The position numbers were made by a program, and so were the translations under genes. This document shows positions 27,601-35,242 of a stretch of DNA of 64,000 bases, piece by piece. This DNA comes from Chthoniobacter flavus Ellin428 (GTDB lineage Bacteria > Verrucomicrobiota > Verrucomicrobiia > Chthoniobacterales > Chthoniobacteraceae): NCBI RefSeq assembly GCF_000173075.1, contig NZ_ABVL01000017.1:62001-126000 (forward strand). The letters are read 5' to 3'. The notes below the pieces were generated by a model. It was not told the origin of the DNA, did no database searches, and was given only the letters and a program-made list of their open reading frames with translations. Position 1 is the first letter of the stretch, and the number at the start of each line of letters is the position of its first letter.

Positions 27601-30152
27601 CGCTGATTCACCAGCCGCTCGACCAGCTTGAGCCGTTGCGATTCACCACCGCTGAGCACGTTCAACGGTTGGCCGAGCGTAAGATAACCGAGGCCCACCT
27701 CCTCCAGCGTGGCCAACGGCGCGGCCACACGGTCTTCGCCAAGGTCGCGGAAGAACTTGATCGCCTCCGTCACGGTCAACGAGAGCACATCGTGAATGCT
27801 TTTTCCGCAGACGTGAATATCGAGAATGTGCGGTTGGTAACGCTTGCCGTCGCATTCCGCGCAGCGAATGAAAACGTCGCTGAGGAATTGCATCTCGATC
27901 TTTTCGTAACCCATGCCGCCGCAACGTTCGCAGCGGCCGGCCCCGGAGTTGAACGAGAACGCGCCGGCGGTGAGGCCTTGCGCCACAGATTCCGGCGTGG
28001 AGGCGAAGAGCTCGCGGACACCGTCGAAGACACCGAGATAGAGCGCAGGGCTGGAACGCGGCGTGCGGGAGAGCGGCGACTGATCGACCATCACCACTTC
28101 TTCCACCTTATGCGCGCCGAGCAGCTTCTTCAGCGCACCCGGTGCTTCCTCGCTGATCTTGCCACTCGCCGCCTGCAAGTTGGCGTAGAGGACATCGTGG
28201 ACCAAGGTGCTCTTCCCGGAGCCGGAGACGCCCGTCACGCAGGTGAAGACATCCAACGGGAACTCCACGTCGACATTACGCAGGTTGTGCTGACTCGCAC
28301 CTTTCACCGAGATGAAATTGCGAGCCTTGCGCCGCTGTTTCGGCACGGGGATCGATTTGCGGCCGATCAAGTAGTCCGCCGTGAGCGAGCCCTTGCCGCG
28401 CTTCTCCAGCGCGCCGAGGGAGCCATTGAAAACGAGTTCACCGCCCGCGGCGCCGCGGCCCGGGCCGAGTTCGATGAGATTGTCGGCCGACCGGATCACG
28501 GCCTCGTCGTGCTCCACGACGAGCAGCGTGTTCCCCTTGTCCCGGAGCTGTTGCATCACGCGGATGAGCCGGCTGGTGTCGCGCGAATGCAGGCCGATGC
28601 TCGGTTCATCGAGGACGAAGAGCGTATTGACCAGCGAGGCGCCGAGACACGTCGTGAGATTGACGCGCTCGACCTCACCGCCGCTGAGCGTACGTGTGGG
28701 ACGATCGAGCGAAAGATAGGCGAGCCCGACCTCGATGAGGAAGCCAAGGCGCGAGGCGACTTCACCGATCAGCATCAGCGTCGAGGCATTGTTGTCCGTC
28801 CGCTTTTTCTGTTCCTGGATGTGCGCGCTCAGGTCACTGATCGAAGCCCGCATCAACTCCGGCAGCGTCTTGCCTCCGAGACGGAAATTCAACGTCGCGG
28901 GCTGATAGCGGCCGCCGTGGCAATCCGGGCAGAGCGTGTAGCTGCGATAGCGGCTGAGCAGCACGCGGACATGCATCTTGTAGCTCTTCGTCTCGAGCCA
29001 GGCGAAGAAGCCCTTCACACCATACCACTGCCCGCTCTCGTACAATTCCTCCACTGTCCCGCCGCCGGAGCGTTCGCCGTAGAGCACCCAATCCTGCTCG
29101 GCCTTCGACAGTTCGGCAAAGGGACAGAGCGTGTCGATATCCTTGGCTCGTGCGCAACGCAGCAGGTCGCGCTGGCACTCCTTGCCGTTCTCCGTCTGGA
29201 ACGGCTTCACCACTCCACCGGCGATACTGATGTTCCGATCGGGAATCGCCCGCAGAAAATCGATGGCGATCGTGCGCCCGAACCCGCGGCAGGAGGGACA
29301 CGCCCCGTGCGGATGATTGAAGCTGAACAGTCCCGGAGAGGGCGGCGTGATATCGAGATCACAATGCGCACAATGCCAGCTGGTCGAAAACGGCAGGTGC
29401 GTCTTCTTCGCCGCTCCATAGACAGCCACCTTCCCCTTGCCATAGCGAAGCGCGATTTCAATCGCCTCGGTGAGCCGCGAGCGTCCCTCGGCGTTCACCG
29501 TCACGCGATCCTGAATGACCGGCACGACCGCCGGCAGTCGCGTGATCTTCCCGGGCTCATCGACCCGCACCGTCTGGTCATTCAGCAACACGCGCAGGTA
29601 ACCCTGCTGCTTGAGAAAATCGAAAAAGTCCGCCGGCTTCGTCCCGGACGGCACCGGCACCCCGAAAGTCACGATCACGGTGTCCTCCGCCAGCGCCTGG
29701 AAGATCTCGTCGACGATCGATTTCGGCGTCTCGGGCCGGATCTCTCGCGAGCAATCCGGGCAAAACGCCTGCGCCAGGCGCGGGAAGAGGAGCTTCAGGT
29801 AGTCGTTGATCTCCGTCATCGTCCCCACGGTGGATCGCGTGGTCTTCACCGGGTTCGACTGCTCGATGGCGATGGCCGGCGGGATGCCGCGGATCTCATC
29901 GACCTGCGGCTTGTCCATGCGATCGAGGAACTGCCGGGTGTAAGGCGAGAAGGTCTCCACGTAGCGCCGCTGGCCTTCCGCGTAGATGGTGTCGAAGGCG
30001 AGCGACGACTTGCCGCTGCCGCTCGGGCCGGAGACGACGTTCAGCTTGCCCAGCGGAACATCGAGATCGAATCCCTTCAGGTTGTTCTGCCGTGCACCAC
30101 GGATTTCAATCACGCCAAGATCAGGAACAACAGTCAGCTTCGGTTTCTTCAT
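24636..30152 (-). CDS. uvrA: Tandem double-length UvrA (excinuclease ABC subunit A)
   Basis: An 1838-residue protein made of two complete UvrA units in one chain; normal UvrA is about 940 residues. Four Walker A motifs are visible: SGPSGSGKSS (42-50), TGVSGSGKST (about 640), TGLSGSGKST (about 1000) and TGISGSGKST (about 1525). Four LSGGE signatures follow them (TLSGGEVERVNL, VLSGGESQRLKL, TLSGGESQRIRL, TLSGGEAQRLKL). Each unit has its zinc-binding Cys pairs and UvrB-binding insert. UvrA finds lesions for nucleotide excision repair as a dimer; here an intramolecular dimer is likely. ATG 30152 is chosen since homology begins shortly after it. No LexA operator was seen upstream. Confidence 0.94.
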   Translation of the reverse strand: MKKPKLTVVPDLGVIEIRGARQNNLKGFDLDVPLGKLNVVSGPSGSGKSSLAFDTIYAEGQRRYVETFSPYTRQFLDRMDKPQVDEIRGIPPAIAIEQSNPVKTTRSTVGTMTEINDYLKLLFPRLAQAFCPDCSREIRPETPKSIVDEIFQALAEDTVIVTFGVPVPSGTKPADFFDFLKQQGYLRVLLNDQTVRVDEPGKITRLPAVVPVIQDRVTVNAEGRSRLTEAIEIALRYGKGKVAVYGAAKKTHLPFSTSWHCAHCDLDITPPSPGLFSFNHPHGACPSCRGFGRTIAIDFLRAIPDRNISIAGGVVKPFQTENGKECQRDLLRCARAKDIDTLCPFAELSKAEQDWVLYGERSGGGTVEELYESGQWYGVKGFFAWLETKSYKMHVRVLLSRYRSYTLCPDCHGGRYQPATLNFRLGGKTLPELMRASISDLSAHIQEQKKRTDNNASTLMLIGEVASRLGFLIEVGLAYLSLDRPTRTLSGGEVERVNLTTCLGASLVNTLFVLDEPSIGLHSRDTSRLIRVMQQLRDKGNTLLVVEHDEAVIRSADNLIELGPGRGAAGGELVFNGSLGALEKRGKGSLTADYLIGRKSIPVPKQRRKARNFISVKGASQHNLRNVDVEFPLDVFTCVTGVSGSGKSTLVHDVLYANLQAASGKISEEAPGALKKLLGAHKVEEVVMVDQSPLSRTPRSSPALYLGVFDGVRELFASTPESVAQGLTAGAFSFNSGAGRCERCGGMGYEKIEMQFLSDVFIRCAECDGKRYQPHILDIHVCGKSIHDVLSLTVTEAIKFFRDLGEDRVAAPLATLEEVGLGYLTLGQPLNVLSGGESQRLKLVERLVNQREEKALLIFDEPTTGLHFDDVALLVRVFDRLVERGNSLLVIEHNLEVIKCADWVIDLGPEAGDGGGLVVATGTPEEVAQIEESHTGRFLREALESGISRNGKHGLGGEEASARVAEEPAPGYAVRTSQAIAVHGAREHNLKNISLEIPRDKMVVITGLSGSGKSTLAFDILFAEGQRRFLDSMSPYARQFVEQLEKPDVDLITGLPPSVAIEQRITRGGGKSTVATVTEVYHFLRLMFAKLGTQYCPKCNVAVEKQTNAAVAKHAESLARGNRVRVLAPLIKARKGFHTDVAKWAEKQGFSELFVDGKFVAVEGFEKLDRFREHTIDVLIGEPDSPEEIREMVKHALKIGKGTAKLLDARKRATVLSTEMSCPSCGQSFEELDPRLFSFNSPHGWCEECHGFGEVWKAYVDPKLESAIEIEMAQERQHEWLEEGEAKPCPSCNGARLNEIARNVRLQSRTIDEFTGLSVSGALELLSKLKFDNAKKPIAQDIVPEIEQRLKFMGQVGLDYLALSRSAKTLSGGESQRIRLAAQLGSNLRGVLYVLDEPTIGLHARDNEKLLDTLEALKRKGNSLIVVEHDEDTMKRADSIVDLGPGAGSRGGTVVAQGTIAQIQQVKESATGKYLREPLKHPTRGERRSLKDVKRWLEVQGATLHNLKDVDVKFPIGRLSVVTGISGSGKSTLMRGVLKPAVTANLKRTRKMEVPGCRGISGVEHLETAYEVDQSPIGKTSRSTPATYIKVFDEIRALYAQMPLSRMRGYTASRFSFNAEGGRCETCQGQGVIKVEMNFLPTSYVPCTDCHGKRYNSATLEVLYNERSIGNVMEMTLEQAAEFFAAQPKIHRPLALLCDTGLGYLKLGQPSPTLSGGEAQRLKLVSELTRGLGRAQTARLRQNRETKSTLYLLEEPTIGLHMADVAELLKVLHRLVDDGNTVIVIEHNLSLIADADYIVDIGPEAGAKGGEVVAAGTPEEVARNKRSRTAPFLSEVLR

Positions 30153-30345
30153 CGACAAAGGGCGTGAATGCTCGCCCTGCAGCGGCACGATTGCAACCAA
30201 CACAACGCACTTTCGTAAGAAATTCTTGCGCAATCCCGGTCAAACCTTCGCCAAAAGATGGAGAGCGGGAATTTCTACAACGGCGTTTGCTTCGTCGCAA
30301 TGACACCGCACGGGTGTGCGGTGTGAAAAATCACCTCGATATACC

Positions 30346-30432
30346 ATGACCTACCTGTTCTGCCTTTTCGGTTTCAGCCTCGGCCTTTTCTGCGCCGCCA
30401 GCGTGATCTACCAGATTTCGAAGTCGCACTGA
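30346..30432 (+). CDS. Possible 28-residue hydrophobic peptide
   Basis: An ATG-initiated frame MTYLFCLFGFSLGLFCAA followed by a short polar tail and TGA. It forms one transmembrane helix and lies alone between the uvrA start and the HU gene. No convincing Shine-Dalgarno is present (TCACCTCGATATACC upstream). It could be a small membrane protein or chance. Confidence 0.3.
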   Translation: MTYLFCLFGFSLGLFCAASVIYQISKSH

Positions 30433-30624
30433 TTCCTACGGGACACGCGATCTGGCAGCGCCTTTGAACGGACGTCGGGCACACCGATGCCTGTGGAAAC
30501 CGCCCTGCCTTGCAACGCTCCTCGAAAGGGTCGAACGATCAAGGGACGCCGAAAGCGCTCCCTCATCAGGAGTGAAAGAGGACCGAGATCCGCCCGATCT
30601 CCAGCGACGTGATCGCCGCGGTCG

Positions 30625-30645
30625 CCGGCCAAACTATTTGGCCGG
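30625..30645. promoter_or_regulatory. Perfect hairpin centred on the HU/IHF stop codon
   Basis: CCGGCCAAA-CTA-TTTGGCCGG is a perfect 9-bp inverted repeat whose 3-nt loop is exactly the TAG stop codon of the HU/IHF gene on the minus strand. There is no T-tract after it. It could be an RNA stability or termination structure. Confidence 0.6.
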
Positions 30646-30957
30646 AGTCTCGCGCTTCAAGACAGCGGAGAGCTTCGCCACTTTCTGGCGCATGATCTTG
30701 CCGGACTTGAATTTCACCGTGGCCCGCGCCGGAATGACGAAGCTGCTCCCCGGTTGGTTCGGGTTGCGGCCGACCCGCGGTTTGGTGAGCTTCACTTCGA
30801 GGATGCCGAAGTTGCGCAGTTCGACTGTGTCGCCTTGGGCGAGCGCGTCGGTGATATGATCGAGTGTCCGTTGGACAACATCGAAGACCTGGTGCTGAAC
30901 CAAGCCCGTCTCGTTGCTGATTTTAACGACGAGTTCCCTTTTCGTTAATGTTCCCAT
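30634..30957 (-). CDS. HU/IHF family nucleoid DNA-binding protein
   Basis: A 107-residue DNA-bending protein. LTKRELVVKISNETGL opens the helical dimerisation part. VELRNFGILEV and the beta-arm GRNPNQPGSSFVIPARATVKF include the conserved arm Pro of GRNP that intercalates DNA. The 15-residue basic C-terminal extension (about KLSAVLKRETPAK) is longer than in HU of 90 residues. ATG 30957 matches the family N-terminus. The HU versus IHF-alpha/beta distinction cannot be made from one gene. The stop codon lies in the loop of a perfect hairpin. Confidence 0.9.
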   Translation of the reverse strand: MGTLTKRELVVKISNETGLVQHQVFDVVQRTLDHITDALAQGDTVELRNFGILEVKLTKPRVGRNPNQPGSSFVIPARATVKFKSGKIMRQKVAKLSAVLKRETPAK

Positions 30958-31061
30958 AAATATGAGCGGACAATTAGCGCGTCTCATGTTTGCGGGCAAG
31001 GACGGTTTGGTGAAAAATGAATGGATATTCAGGTTTTTCCGTTGAATCCCAGCGTTTTGCG

Positions 31062-32021
31062 TCATTCCCCGTCCGGCGGACGGGGCGGGAAAAGTTCGGG
31101 CGCCAGCTCGCTGGCCGTCTTGAAATGCGTCTTGGCCAGCTGGCCGAGCACTTCCTGGCCGCGTTGGGCAATCAGGCCGCGCCCGACCTGCTTCACCAGC
31201 GCGGAGGCGCCGCGGGGCAATTCGATCTGGAATTCCCGGCCTTTATTCCGCAGCCAATCGATAAATGCCTCGCGGGCTAGAATAGACGCCGCGGCTACCG
31301 CCACGTCGCTCTCCGCTTTCGTCCGCTGGTCGAGCTGAATGGCGCGACCTTTTTCCAGGAGAGCGCGCTTGATCAGCGCGGGATTGGCAAACTGATCCGA
31401 CAACGCCCGCGGGCAATCGGGCCGGATTTCCAATAGGTTCTCGATGACCCGTGCGTGGCCCCAGGCAAGGAGCCGGTTCAGGTTGCCAAACTTGGCATAG
31501 AGCTGGTTGTAACGCTCGGGCCCGATCGCCACCACGCTATGCACCGCTCCTTGGGTCCGCTTGATGATGGCTGCGAGATCGCGGATCCGCTTGTCGCTGC
31601 CGATCTTCTTGCTGTCCTGGATACCCGCTTCCATGAGCGTGCGAGTAATCCCACGGTCGGTGTAGCAGCCCGCGATGACCAGCGGTCCAAAGAAGTCGCC
31701 CTTGCCACTTTCATCGACGCCGAAATGCGGCGCAAACATCTCCGGGTTGAGCACGTCTTCGTAGCCGAGCCTGGCCTCGCCGAGCACCTCGGGTTCGAGA
31801 CGGAAAGTGATGAAATCCTGCGTCCCCTTCCCCTGCAACACAACCTTGGGCCCCTTCTCGTAAACGGCGACGTTCAGCTTGTCCTTCGCCGCATAATAGA
31901 GCGTGTAGGGCTTGGGCTCGAATTTGTAACCATCGGCCACGAGAATGGCGCGCAGCTTCTCCGCTTGGGCGGCTGTGAGCGGTGAAGTGTAGAGCGTAAG
32001 CGGTTTTTCGTTTTCGGGCAT
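31062..32021 (-). CDS. rnhC: Ribonuclease HIII
   Basis: A 319-residue RNase H type 2 enzyme that removes RNA from RNA/DNA hybrids. The N-terminal TBP-like DUF3378 domain (about 1-90) distinguishes HIII from HII. The catalytic domain begins FGVDESGKGDFFGPLV with the Asp-Glu pair. Later conserved acidic residues lie in IQDSKKIGSD, LSDQFANP and KAESDVAVAAASILAR. ATG 32021 starts the DUF3378 homology. Divergent from mutY with almost no space between starts. Confidence 0.9.
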   Translation of the reverse strand: MPENEKPLTLYTSPLTAAQAEKLRAILVADGYKFEPKPYTLYYAAKDKLNVAVYEKGPKVVLQGKGTQDFITFRLEPEVLGEARLGYEDVLNPEMFAPHFGVDESGKGDFFGPLVIAGCYTDRGITRTLMEAGIQDSKKIGSDKRIRDLAAIIKRTQGAVHSVVAIGPERYNQLYAKFGNLNRLLAWGHARVIENLLEIRPDCPRALSDQFANPALIKRALLEKGRAIQLDQRTKAESDVAVAAASILAREAFIDWLRNKGREFQIELPRGASALVKQVGRGLIAQRGQEVLGQLAKTHFKTASELAPELFPPRPPDGE

Positions 32022-32082
32022 CGGGTTGGCGATCAAACTGCGCGCCTTGGCTGCTAAAATCCAAATCGAAAATCCGAAATCG

Positions 32083-33051
32083 TTGCGGCAGAAGCTGGCC
32101 CGCTGGTTTCGCCAGCATGGCCGCGACCTCCCCTGGCGGCGCACCCACGATCCTTACGCCATCATGGTCTCGGAGTTCATGCTGCAGCAGACCCAGGTCG
32201 TGACGGTGCGCGATTACTACGCCCGCTGGCTGGAGCGGTTTCCCGATTTCAACGCGCTCGCCGCCGCCAGCGAGGCGGATGTGTTGCACGTGTGGCAGGG
32301 ACTCGGTTACTACGCGCGTGCGCGGAACCTACATCGCGCCGCCAAGCAAGTCGCCGATCTGCACAGCGGTCAACTACCGAACGACCTCGTCGCCATTTCC
32401 GCACTGCCCGGCGTGGGCCGCTACACCGCCGGCGCTGTCGCGACTTTCGCCTTCGATCAAGCCACTCCCATCATCGACGCCAATATCGCCCGCGTCATCG
32501 CCCGCTTGCTCGATCTCCAGGAACCCATCGACACCAAGCGCGGCAGCGAAATCCTCTGGCTAACCGCCGAGGAACTTCTGCCCGCGAAGAGCGGCCGCGT
32601 GCACAACTCCGCCCTCATGGAACTCGGCGCGCTCCTCTGCACGCCCCGCGCGCCGCAGTGCCCTATCTGTCCCATTCGCGAGCATTGCCGCACCAAAAGC
32701 CCCGAATCGCTTCCCCGCAAAAAGCCGCGCCCGAAAACCATCGCCCTCGCCGAAAATTGTGCGTGGATCGTGAACGACGGGAACCTCCTTCTCGAACAAC
32801 AGACCGGCTCCCGCTGGCGCGGCCTGTGGAAACTGCCGGTCATCGGCGAATCGCACCCGCGCAACAAACTGCTGCTCGCCTTCGATTACCCGTTCACCAA
32901 TCACCGCGTGACCCTCAGCGTCTACGCTTCGCGTGTCCCCATGGAATCGCGTCCGAACCAGCAATGGGTTCCGCTAACCAGTATCGACAGCATCGCCCTC
33001 GCCGCCCCGCATCGACGCGCCATCAAACGCCTCGCCGCCTCGCACAAATAG
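32083..33051 (+). CDS. mutY: Adenine DNA glycosylase MutY
   Basis: A 322-residue base-excision repair enzyme that removes A mispaired with 8-oxoG. It shows WFRQHGRDLPWR, SEFMLQQTQV with the catalytic Glu, the helix-hairpin-helix LPGVGRYTAGAV with the catalytic Asp in IIDANIARV, and a 4Fe-4S cluster motif C-X6-C-X2-C-X5-C (CTPRAPQC then PICPIREHC). The C-terminal NUDIX-like 8-oxoG domain follows. All candidate starts in the frame are TTG (32026, 32047, 32083). I take 32083 because it matches the usual MutY N-terminus and because 32050-32082 is low-complexity AAATCC-type sequence resembling intergenic repeats here. Confidence 0.9.
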   Translation: MRQKLARWFRQHGRDLPWRRTHDPYAIMVSEFMLQQTQVVTVRDYYARWLERFPDFNALAAASEADVLHVWQGLGYYARARNLHRAAKQVADLHSGQLPNDLVAISALPGVGRYTAGAVATFAFDQATPIIDANIARVIARLLDLQEPIDTKRGSEILWLTAEELLPAKSGRVHNSALMELGALLCTPRAPQCPICPIREHCRTKSPESLPRKKPRPKTIALAENCAWIVNDGNLLLEQQTGSRWRGLWKLPVIGESHPRNKLLLAFDYPFTNHRVTLSVYASRVPMESRPNQQWVPLTSIDSIALAAPHRRAIKRLAASHK

Positions 33052-33457
33052 GCATACATTCTGCGGCGACCATTTTCAATACGGGATGTCGCACGGAAGG
33101 CAGCGATAGCGTCGAAACACAAACCCTGTCATCCTGAGCGAAAAGAGGGAGCCTAAGCGACTGACTGAAGTCGAAGGACCTCCAATATCCGCCTTTCTTC
33201 ACCTGCTTGGTTGCAGGAGGCATACAGTTGCTTTGTAAGCATAGCAGCTCCGCACGAAAACCCGCATATATTGGAGATCCTTCGACTTCGCCCATGCTTC
33301 CCCGCTTCGTTCAGGATGACAGCTTTTTTTCGGCGCTGGCGCTAAGTGCCACGCGATAATCTGCATTTAAAACGCTCTAGCAGAGTGCCGTCGGTAAATG
33401 TGGCCAGGCACGCAGTCGAAGAGCCGAGCGAAGTGACGCTTCTCATTCCACAGGCTC
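33052..33457. other. Gap holding a ~200-bp palindromic element
   Basis: 406 bp between convergent mutY and the Imm21-like gene. It is dominated by the inverted repeat at 33126-33322. The remainder includes GGCACGCAGTCGAAGAGCC near 33398, a partial copy of the word found inside the palindrome at 19347-19614. No gene is supported here. Confidence 0.55.
33126..33322. repeat. 197-bp inverted repeat, REP/MITE-like
   Basis: The ends are CTGTCATCCTGAGCG (33126-33140) and its complement around TCAGGATGACAG (33311-33322). Inside, GAAGTCGAAGGACCTCCAAT pairs with ATTGGAGATCCTTCGACTTC. The right end runs into CTTTTTTTC, so on the plus strand it could also terminate mutY. The end word is shared with the palindrome at 19347-19614, which makes them members of one dispersed family. 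No transposase is nearby. Confidence 0.75.
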
Positions 33458-33994
33458 TCAGGTCGAAAGCGTACAAGTGAGCGACACCGCGGAGCAGTCG
33501 GCAGATTCAAACGAGCCGGTCTCGGCCAGATAGGTGCCGGCTTTCACCGGAAAACAATAAACCGTCCCGCCCATGCTCCAATCTCCCTCGGGAACTCCTG
33601 GGCAGGATTTGATCGCCATCGTTCGCGTATCTTCACAGGCCCATACGACTATGGCCAGCGGGGCGGTGATCTGAACCGTCGATGCCTCGCCGGCCGGTTT
33701 GATCAGCCGAATGCAATCCTGGATGGCAGCATCATCGAGTTCAGCGTTGGCCCAAAACCGCACCAGTTGAAACGACTGCTCATCGGATCGCGTCAAATAA
33801 GCGGTGCCGCCTCCCTGGATGTCCCAGACCAGGGCTCGCCCGTCGAGCGACGCTAGGCCGCCGGATCCCAATGCCGAGCACGCCCGCGTGTAGTCTTCCC
33901 CATCATCAAAAGCGCCGCTCCAAGCACGCAACGCGTCGGCATCGGCCACCAATAGTGGGCCGCCTTCCGAGCTCACGTATGGCAACGTCGCCAT
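33458..33994 (-). CDS. Imm21-like immunity protein (tentative)
   Basis: A 178-residue cytoplasmic protein starting MATLPYVSSEGGPLLVADAD, with W(S)GAFDDGEDYTRAC and LVWDIQGGGTAYL further on. The opening SSEGGPLL, Trp-Gly pattern and DYxRAC remind me of the Imm21 family of polymorphic-toxin immunity proteins. No toxin, Rhs or secretion gene is adjacent, so it would be an orphan immunity gene. The assignment is by pattern memory only; hypothetical protein is the fallback. The C-terminus has several Cys residues. Confidence 0.5.
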   Translation of the reverse strand: MATLPYVSSEGGPLLVADADALRAWSGAFDDGEDYTRACSALGSGGLASLDGRALVWDIQGGGTAYLTRSDEQSFQLVRFWANAELDDAAIQDCIRLIKPAGEASTVQITAPLAIVVWACEDTRTMAIKSCPGVPEGDWSMGGTVYCFPVKAGTYLAETGSFESADCSAVSLTCTLST

Positions 33995-34026
33995 ATTTTC
34001 CCGATGGTTATTCCCCTCGCGCCGGC

Positions 34027-34959
34027 TTACGCCAGCGCGTCGCGGCAGTATTTGACGCACTTCGCCAGTTCGGTCATGCGATCGGAGCCGGCCGGGACCT
34101 TGTATTCAAATTCGATCGTCGCCTGGATATTCCACTTGTTGTCGCGGATCAGTTTCAGCACGTCGATGATCGGCGTGTCGCCTTCGCCGAAGGGCACGGC
34201 GGGGCCGTTGTTGAATTTGCGATCCTTCACGTGCACGTGCGTCACGCGGTCGTGGTATTTCGTAATGAACGGGACCGGCGAGGTGTTGTTGCCGGCGACG
34301 AAGTGTCCGAGGTCGACGTTGGCGCCATTGTATTTGGCCACGGCGAAACCCGCTTCCCAGTGCTCGGGCGTGGTCGTGGCGTGACCGTGATAGCCGATCA
34401 TGAATTCATGCTTGTCGGCAAAGGCGCCGACCCGCTTCAGGTCTTCCACTTTGTGGGAAATTTCCGTGGACATGGCGCGACCGCCCAGCGCCTTGGCGAG
34501 CTTGAAGGCGTAGTCGAGTTCGTCGTCCGTCATGCCGAAGACGCCGTCGACCTTCACGATGTCGATCTTCACGCCCGCGTCCTCATACTTGCTGCGGAAG
34601 TCCTTCACCTTGTCCAGCGACACGGTCTTGCGCCATTCGCGGGTCTGCTGGGCGATGTCCGCCTTGTTCTTCGCGTGCTCGACGGGCGGCAAGCCAAGGA
34701 AGGCTTCCACCGGCTGGGTGCGCAATTCCACCCCGCTCAACCCGAGCTGCAGGCAATTCTTGAGGATGTCGTCCCCGCTCATCAACCCATTGCCGAAGCT
34801 ATAGGGCACGTTCAAGCCGATCACCACGCCGTTGACCTTCGAGTTGGGTTTGGCATCGGCGGCGGCGAGCCGGCCGGCCGCGGAAAGCAGGGCCGCTCCG
34901 GGCAGGAACGAAAGAGCAAATTTGGTAAATTCGCGACGAGTTTGGGGAGGGATATTCAA
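34027..34959 (-). CDS. Sugar phosphate isomerase/epimerase with Tat-like leader
   Basis: A 310-residue TIM-barrel protein of the xylose isomerase-like superfamily. It carries a twin-Arg leader (TRREFTKFALSFLPGAALLS), so it is predicted to fold before export, unusual for a sugar isomerase but common in PVC bacteria. Metal-site candidates are VELRTQPVE, IGYHGHATTTPEHWE, ANVDLGHFVAGNN, THVHVKDRK and the C-terminal ATIEFEY. The start is TTG 34959, the only reasonable start before the leader. It lies 32 bp upstream of the Imm21-like gene on the same strand. Confidence 0.82.
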   Translation of the reverse strand: MNIPPQTRREFTKFALSFLPGAALLSAAGRLAAADAKPNSKVNGVVIGLNVPYSFGNGLMSGDDILKNCLQLGLSGVELRTQPVEAFLGLPPVEHAKNKADIAQQTREWRKTVSLDKVKDFRSKYEDAGVKIDIVKVDGVFGMTDDELDYAFKLAKALGGRAMSTEISHKVEDLKRVGAFADKHEFMIGYHGHATTTPEHWEAGFAVAKYNGANVDLGHFVAGNNTSPVPFITKYHDRVTHVHVKDRKFNNGPAVPFGEGDTPIIDVLKLIRDNKWNIQATIEFEYKVPAGSDRMTELAKCVKYCRDALA

Positions 34960-35120
34960 GGCGTGGAGTATTTGAAGTGGATGATGCAGAAGAAAATTCC
35001 GCGTGACTCAAAAAGCATATCACGCAGATTCCGTCCATCGTGAACCCCGAAAAAGAGGCAGGTTGCGGACAAATGCAAACGGCGATTGCCGTGGAAGGCG
35101 GGCGGACCTAAGACTGGGCG

Positions 35121-35227
35121 GAGTAAAAAGTAATCAGTGCTTAGTGCGTAGTGCTTAGTTTCAGTAGCCTGCGGATGACGTTCGATTCCGTCACTACTAA
35201 GCACTGAGCACTAAGCACTGTTTACTC
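35121..35227. repeat. Composite palindrome with AGTGCTTAGT tandem arms
   Basis: The left arm (35121-35159) consists of GAGTAAA, then CAGTGCTTAGTGCGTAGTGC and TTAGT. The right arm (35196-35227) is its reverse complement, ACTAAGCACTGAGCACTAAG continuing to GTTTACTC. Each arm is itself two to three copies of a 10-nt word. The loop is about 36 nt. The right arm ends 15 nt before the ATG of the sulfatase, so an mRNA crossing it would form a long stem beside the ribosome site. Confidence 0.8.
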
Positions 35228-35242
35228 GAGATCCCGCCCATC

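Noticed and set aside
25431..30167. Long plus-strand open frames of 597 and 957 codons opposite uvrA
   Set aside because: They mirror the codon structure of uvrA on the other strand and have no recognisable motif.
30121..30233. LexA operator upstream of uvrA
   Set aside because: No TGTTC-N4-GAACA or close variant was seen between the uvrA start and 30345.
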